Assembly (NCBI GenBank): GCA_947499725.1
Contig: CANMPK010000001.1
Span: 930,001-994,000, forward strand
Length of the DNA: 64,000 nucleotides
Source: an uncultured Paracoccaceae bacterium
Lineage (GTDB): Bacteria; Pseudomonadota; Alphaproteobacteria; Rhodobacterales; Rhodobacteraceae
Direction of reading: 5' to 3'
Part shown: positions 59,818 through 64,000 of the stretch, one piece after another
How positions within the stretch are numbered: the first letter of the stretch is position 1
Layout of the letters: every line of letters begins with the position of its first letter
Notes under the pieces: generated by a model
What the model was told of the DNA's origin: nothing
The model's input: only the letters and a program-made list of their open reading frames with translations
Databases searched by the model: none
Position numbers and translations under genes: made by a program

Positions 59818-60945
59818 CTAGTCTAAAGCCAGATCAAATTCCGCTTCGCCGAGAGGTTTGCCATTCACTTGAATGACCAACTTGTGCCGCCCCTCGTACA
59901 GTCGAAATGTGGTCGCATTGGCTTTTAGAACATGGCGTTTTGCAAATAGGATTGGCTTACCTGCGGCCAAATTGGTCTGCTTTAACTTAAAGACCTTTGG
60001 CGAGGTTGATCCATTTTGGCGAACAAAATGAATTTGGTAATCGACAATAACCGGAGTCTTTTCTTTTGCACTCAGTGCAACCTCAAACTCCAAGGCCTCC
60101 CCGCCTTTGATGTGCTCTGATTTAAGCTTAAGACCTTCAAGGTGTACGTCAGCATCGTATTTGAAACCAAGCAGCTCTAATGCGCCTTGATGACCTTGCT
60201 TGATCAAACCTCGCAACGCATGACGCGTCATCCAATCCATTTCTTTCGCGTTCTGACGCCCTTCATCACGCCACTTCGCGAGTGTTTGAACCACAACATC
60301 GGGATCACTTTTTGATATATCATTCAGATGGTTAGAAACCGATCTTGTCACAAAACGCGTTTGATCAGCATAAAGCGCATCAAGGTAAGGCAATGGCGTG
60401 TCCTGAGAAATTTCCAATTTCTTCGCCCAAGGCAATTTGGGTCTTAGCCCCTCGCTGACCAAGCGACGCACATGGTAGTTTTCATCTTCCGCCCAAAGCT
60501 TCATGCGCGCCAATGTGTCGTCCGGCCACTGGTTAATGAAAGGACGAATATAAAACTCCATCGAGAACCGCTGCGTTGCCTCATACAACAGATCAAGCGC
60601 CTCTTCGTGATGGTTTTCAAGCCCGTGCCTTACGGCAAGAACCCCCGGAACCGTATGAACAAAACTGCCGAAATCGTCATCTTTCAGCAAAGGATTCAAC
60701 TTTTCCGGCATGGCTTCCTTCAACTGAGAGGCCATCGTCGAAAAGTCTTCTGCAAGATAAGGCTCGAGACAATCCGCGATCCATTCAATGCGCTGCATGA
60801 ACTCGCGCTCTGGAAAGCCCGACAGAACCTTTGAAACAAAAACGTCTTGATCAAACCCTTCGATGGCAGCGGCATACTCCGCTGCCAGCCGCCCAACACT
60901 TTCCGCGTTAAAGGTTTGGTCCGCCAGAGAAAATCCTTGCGCCAT
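59818..60945 (-). CDS. DNA alkylation repair protein, AlkC-like with C-terminal Ig-like domain
   Basis: A 375-residue protein. Residues 1-255 are helical HEAT-like repeats (SFVHTVPGVLAVRHGLENH, MKLWAEDENYHVRRLVSEGLRPKLPW) as in the AlkC/AlkD non-base-flipping glycosylases. Residues about 275-375 are beta-rich (GGEALEFEVALSA), matching the Ig-like DNA-binding domain of some AlkC. The ATG at 60945 lies 2 bp after the SDR stop, so they share a transcript. It should remove 3-methyl adducts. Confidence 0.82.
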   Translation of the reverse strand: MAQGFSLADQTFNAESVGRLAAEYAAAIEGFDQDVFVSKVLSGFPEREFMQRIEWIADCLEPYLAEDFSTMASQLKEAMPEKLNPLLKDDDFGSFVHTVPGVLAVRHGLENHHEEALDLLYEATQRFSMEFYIRPFINQWPDDTLARMKLWAEDENYHVRRLVSEGLRPKLPWAKKLEISQDTPLPYLDALYADQTRFVTRSVSNHLNDISKSDPDVVVQTLAKWRDEGRQNAKEMDWMTRHALRGLIKQGHQGALELLGFKYDADVHLEGLKLKSEHIKGGEALEFEVALSAKEKTPVIVDYQIHFVRQNGSTSPKVFKLKQTNLAAGKPILFAKRHVLKANATTFRLYEGRHKLVIQVNGKPLGEAEFDLALD

Positions 60946-60947
60946 AC

Positions 60948-61727
60948 TTACAAGGTCGCGTTCATAGCGCCGCCATCCAACAGGATGTTTTGCCCAACCA
61001 TAAAACCTGCATGCTGAGAACACATAAAGGCACAAGTCGCCCCAAACTCTTGGCGTGTCCCATAGCGGCGCGCCGGTATACCACCTTCGCGATTGGCTTT
61101 CGCCTCTTCCAAGCTGATGTCCTGCGCCTTGCTGACCGCCGCATCAAGAGAGGCTGCGCGATCAGTGGCATGAATACCTGGCAAAAGGTTATTAATATTC
61201 ACACCATGTTCCGCAACTTGACGAGACGTGCCGGCCACGTATCCCGTCAACCCAGCCCGTGCAGAGTTAGAGAGACCTAGGATAGGAATCGGCGCCTTCA
61301 CAGAACCAGACGTGATATTGACCACACGCCCCCACCCCTTTGCCATCATGCCAGGCAGCAAAGCTTTCATCAAAGCAATCGGTGCTAACATGTTTGCATC
61401 CAATGCTTTGATAAAGTCATCGCGATCCCAATCGGACCACATTCCAGGAGGCGGCCCACCCGCGTTTGTGACAAGAATATCAACGCCTTGCGCCACATCC
61501 AAAACTTTAGCTTGCCCGTCAGTTGTTGTCACATCTGCTGAAACAGTTTGCACAGAAACACCAAAACGCGCTCGAATATCGGCAGCAGAAGCTTCAAGCG
61601 CGTCGCTCCCGCGCGCATTCATCACCAAATCCACACCTGCTTCAGCCAAAGCTTCTGCACAGCCAAGGCCCAAACCTTTGGAACTTGCGCATACCAGTGC
61701 TTTTTTCCCCGTGATTCCCAGGTCCAT
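60948..61727 (-). CDS. SDR-family oxidoreductase
   Basis: A 259-residue short-chain dehydrogenase-fold protein. The cofactor motif ASSKGLGLGCAEAL and the NAGG block are present. Where the catalytic YxxxK is expected, after the TSGS segment, the sequence reads GLSNSARAGLTG, so Tyr is replaced by Ser (or Leu) and Lys by Arg or Ala. The subgroup is known but its chemistry is unclear. It is the first gene of an SDR-alkC operon. Confidence 0.85.
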   Translation of the reverse strand: MDLGITGKKALVCASSKGLGLGCAEALAEAGVDLVMNARGSDALEASAADIRARFGVSVQTVSADVTTTDGQAKVLDVAQGVDILVTNAGGPPPGMWSDWDRDDFIKALDANMLAPIALMKALLPGMMAKGWGRVVNITSGSVKAPIPILGLSNSARAGLTGYVAGTSRQVAEHGVNINNLLPGIHATDRAASLDAAVSKAQDISLEEAKANREGGIPARRYGTRQEFGATCAFMCSQHAGFMVGQNILLDGGAMNATL

Positions 61728-61859
61728 AAATTGTCTCCTATATTTGCGGGTAACATCACCGGTTTTTCATTCATACGCCAGTAAAATGCCGAAACCCGTC
61801 CAACATGTTGCCATATTTTGCCAGCATACAGAGCGCAGACATACTAAAGGACAACTTCC

Positions 61860-62882
61860 ATGACCCCTGTGGTTCCGCATCAAGATACGCACGGCCAACA
61901 GCTTCCCGTGTACCGCGCAGCAAACTTTACTGTTGTGAACGGCGCAAACTTGGGTGACGAAATCTCTTTCGCGGCGGAGCTGATCCTTGATGACGTTTAC
62001 GAGCTTTCCGAAGGTGCCTATCAATCCGCACTTGCATTCGAAGCATCAGGTGATGGCAAGTTCAAAATTGCCCCCCAATCCTCAACGGGTGTCGCTGGCG
62101 CCGACCTCTTTCTAGATTGCTTCGTGACATTGATGCCTCAGCATGGCGAAACCGTAGAAGCCATGATCCTGGTGGAAGTCACGCCAGATGGAAATATCCG
62201 AGATATTTACCTGCATGCGTTGGCCCCTCTTGCGCCAAAAACACCTTATTCTCTGGTCGGCATGGATCAGAACTACGCCCAACATCGCATGGCTTTGATG
62301 GGCTGCGTTTCCTTTACACGGGGCACAAGCATTACAACAGCAACGGGCGAGCAAAAGCCTATTGAAGAACTGCAAGTGGGCGACCGCGTATTAACGCGCG
62401 ACTCCGGCATTCAGGAAATTCGTTGGGTTGGGCGTTCTACAGTTCGTGCGACCGGTCCATTTGCGCCAATCGTGATTTCCGCGGGGGCGATGAACAATCT
62501 AAACGATCTGACTGTGAATCCGGATCACCGCCTTTTTGTTTACCAGCGTGAAGACGCTGTGGGAGCAGGCCAAGCAGAGATTATGGTGAAAGCCCGCTAC
62601 CTCGTGAATGACGAAACTGTTTATGTTCAAGACGGCGGATTTATCGAATATTTTCAATTACTTTTCGACAACCATGAAATCATCTTCGCAGAGGGAATTG
62701 CTGCCGAAACCATGATGGTGACGTCGGCAACCAAACCGGTTTTGCCGAAATCCTTGAGCGAAAAATTTGACCAGACGCAACCAGGCCTGACGCATGTGAA
62801 GCCAATTGCGCTGGACGTGAACGAAAGCCTGCTCATACATGATGACGCGGCTTCTCTTCTTCGTCGCGCATCAACACGTTAA
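61860..62882 (+). CDS. Hint-domain protein with Ser at the nucleophile position
   Basis: A 340-residue protein. The N-terminal ~145 residues form a beta-rich domain (unknown); then a Hint domain begins GCVSFTRGTSITTATGEQ, with IEELQVGDRVLTRDSGIQEIRWVGR and NPDHRLFV. At the first residue, where Hint proteins usually have Cys, the aligned residue is Ser151 (SFTRGT versus CFTPGT in the RTX protein). GGACAACTTCC precedes the ATG. No signal peptide is seen. Confidence 0.82.
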   Translation: MTPVVPHQDTHGQQLPVYRAANFTVVNGANLGDEISFAAELILDDVYELSEGAYQSALAFEASGDGKFKIAPQSSTGVAGADLFLDCFVTLMPQHGETVEAMILVEVTPDGNIRDIYLHALAPLAPKTPYSLVGMDQNYAQHRMALMGCVSFTRGTSITTATGEQKPIEELQVGDRVLTRDSGIQEIRWVGRSTVRATGPFAPIVISAGAMNNLNDLTVNPDHRLFVYQREDAVGAGQAEIMVKARYLVNDETVYVQDGGFIEYFQLLFDNHEIIFAEGIAAETMMVTSATKPVLPKSLSEKFDQTQPGLTHVKPIALDVNESLLIHDDAASLLRRASTR

Positions 62883-62932
62883 GCCGCGCTGATCTATTGC
62901 GCGACGCGCCTGCGGGCGATATACGCGCGCTC

Positions 62933-64000
62933 ATGTTAGACACCGCATCAAACCGCCCCGAATTGCCGCCCGAAGTGGCACGCCGCCGCACCTTTGCGAT
63001 CATTTCGCACCCGGATGCTGGTAAGACAACGCTGACAGAAAAGTTCCTTCTGTATGGTGGTGCGATTCAAATGGCTGGACAGGTGCGCGCAAAAGGTGAA
63101 GCCCGCCGGACACGTTCTGACTTTATGAAGATGGAACAAGATCGCGGCATTTCTGTTTCGGCCTCCGCAATGTCCTTTGATTTCGAAGGTTACCGTTTCA
63201 ATCTGGTGGACACACCGGGCCACAGCGACTTTTCCGAAGATACCTATCGCACGCTGACAGCAGTTGATGCGGCTGTCATGGTGATTGACGGTGCGAAAGG
63301 TGTTGAAAGCCAAACGCAAAAACTGTTCGAAGTCTGCCGTCTACGCGACCTGCCGATCCTGACGTTCTGTAACAAAATGGATCGCGAGAGCCGCGATACA
63401 TTTGAGATCATTGACGAAATTCAAGAGAACCTTGCGATTGATGTCACCCCAGCCTCGTGGCCAATCGGTGTCGGCCGTGACTTCGTTGGCTGCTACGATT
63501 TGCTGCGTGACCGCCTTGAATTGATGGACCGCGCTGATCGAAACAAAGTTGCGGAAAGTATCGAAATTTCCGGCTTGGACGATCCAAAGCTAAAAGAGCA
63601 TGTTCCAGCTGAACTGCTCGAAAAGTTCTTGGAAGAAGTTGAAATGGCAAAAGAACTGATGCCCACTCTCGACCCGCAAGCTGTACTCGAAGGCCACATG
63701 ACCCCGATTTGGTTCGGTTCAGCGATTAACTCTTTTGGTGTTCAAGAATTGATGCACGGTATCAGCAACTTTGGCCCGGAACCGCAGGTACAAAAAGCTG
63801 AGCCTCGCTCGATTGCGCCAGAAGAAAAGAAAGTCACAGGTTTTGTGTTTAAAGTCCAAGCGAATATGGACCCAAAGCACCGCGACCGTGTTGCCTTTGT
63901 ACGAATGGCATCAGGCCACTTTAAACGCGGCATGAAACTGACCCATGTGCGTACGAAAAAGCCGATGGCCATCAGCAACCCCGTTCTCTTCCTTGCCTCA
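62933..64000 (+). CDS. prfC: Peptide chain release factor 3 (3' partial)
   Basis: GTPase that recycles RF1 and RF2 from the ribosome. The frame is open from the ATG at 62933 to the window end (356 codons). It shows the P-loop SHPDAGKT (25-32), the switch region GISVSASAMSF, DTPGHSDF and NKMDRESRD. The family is about 530 residues long, so the C-terminal third is missing because the window ends. It is a clear prfC and not EF-G. Confidence 0.96.
   Translation, partial: MLDTASNRPELPPEVARRRTFAIISHPDAGKTTLTEKFLLYGGAIQMAGQVRAKGEARRTRSDFMKMEQDRGISVSASAMSFDFEGYRFNLVDTPGHSDFSEDTYRTLTAVDAAVMVIDGAKGVESQTQKLFEVCRLRDLPILTFCNKMDRESRDTFEIIDEIQENLAIDVTPASWPIGVGRDFVGCYDLLRDRLELMDRADRNKVAESIEISGLDDPKLKEHVPAELLEKFLEEVEMAKELMPTLDPQAVLEGHMTPIWFGSAINSFGVQELMHGISNFGPEPQVQKAEPRSIAPEEKKVTGFVFKVQANMDPKHRDRVAFVRMASGHFKRGMKLTHVRTKKPMAISNPVLFLAS

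Overview
The window is chromosomal DNA from an alphaproteobacterium, most probably a marine member of the Rhodobacteraceae (Roseobacter group). Supporting signs are ctrA with its partner sciP, a perfect TTAA-N7-TTAA CtrA box, a direct-repeat GAAC-N7-GAAC LexA box, LpxI in the lipid A pathway, RTX and Hint-domain exoproteins, and intergenic GC-rich palindromic repeats of a type common in this family. Coding density is high and about 70 genes can be supported. The first (metA) and last (prfC) genes are cut by the window edges.

Layout. 1-3.3 kb: metA, an alpha/beta hydrolase, a PPK2 polyphosphate kinase and a TetR regulator, the four running head to tail. 3.5-4.5 kb: rplM-rpsI. 4.7-7.1 kb: a MocR-type regulator with a SLAC1/TDT channel. 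7.1-7.5 kb: no credible protein gene, but a promoter-to-terminator unit that looks like a structured RNA. 7.5-12.4 kb: a thioesterase, a crotonase-fold protein, trmFO, gluQ, hisI and an IscU/NifU-like scaffold. 12.4-12.8 kb: a 40-residue membrane peptide under a LexA-box array. 12.8-18.4 kb: ligA-recG, ctrA and sciP; ctrA has an in-frame stop before its DNA-recognition helix. 18.5-31.7 kb: mnmA, then a long envelope and isoprenoid cluster on the minus strand (pyrH-frr-uppS-cdsA-dxr-rseP-small ORF-bamA-skp-fabZ-lpxA-lpxI-lpxB). 31.8-41.6 kb: miaA, an AraC regulator, a lytic transglycosylase, ssb, aroK-aroB, a small membrane protein / secreted protein / xerD operon, a phosphoesterase-like protein and a CNNM/CorC protein. 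41.6-45.4 kb: two divergent Hint-domain proteins, one with RTX repeats. 45.4-52.7 kb: tRNA-Leu(CAA), DedA-dsbB, Lrp-controlled arginase and ornithine cyclodeaminase, an HNH nuclease, an esterase, an AlkA-like glycosylase and an MFS carrier.

52.7-59.7 kb is the most striking metabolic block: a GntR regulator with a Gfo/Idh/MocA-fold protein, divergent from an LLM flavin monooxygenase, an aldo/keto reductase and a flavin reductase, facing a sodium/solute symporter and an ABC ATPase. This set matches the sulfolytic (sulfo-SMO) route for sulfoquinovose. The Gfo/Idh/MocA protein would be the NAD-dependent sulfoquinovosidase (GH188), the monooxygenase would release sulfite from sulfoquinovose, and the reductase would convert 6-oxoglucose to glucose. 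59.8-64 kb holds an SDR-alkC pair, a third Hint protein and prfC.

The three observations most worth following are the interrupted ctrA beside an intact sciP, the SOS-boxed 40-residue membrane peptide (a possible analogue of Caulobacter SidA), and the sulfoquinovose cluster. All functional calls come from reading motifs by eye; no database search was run.
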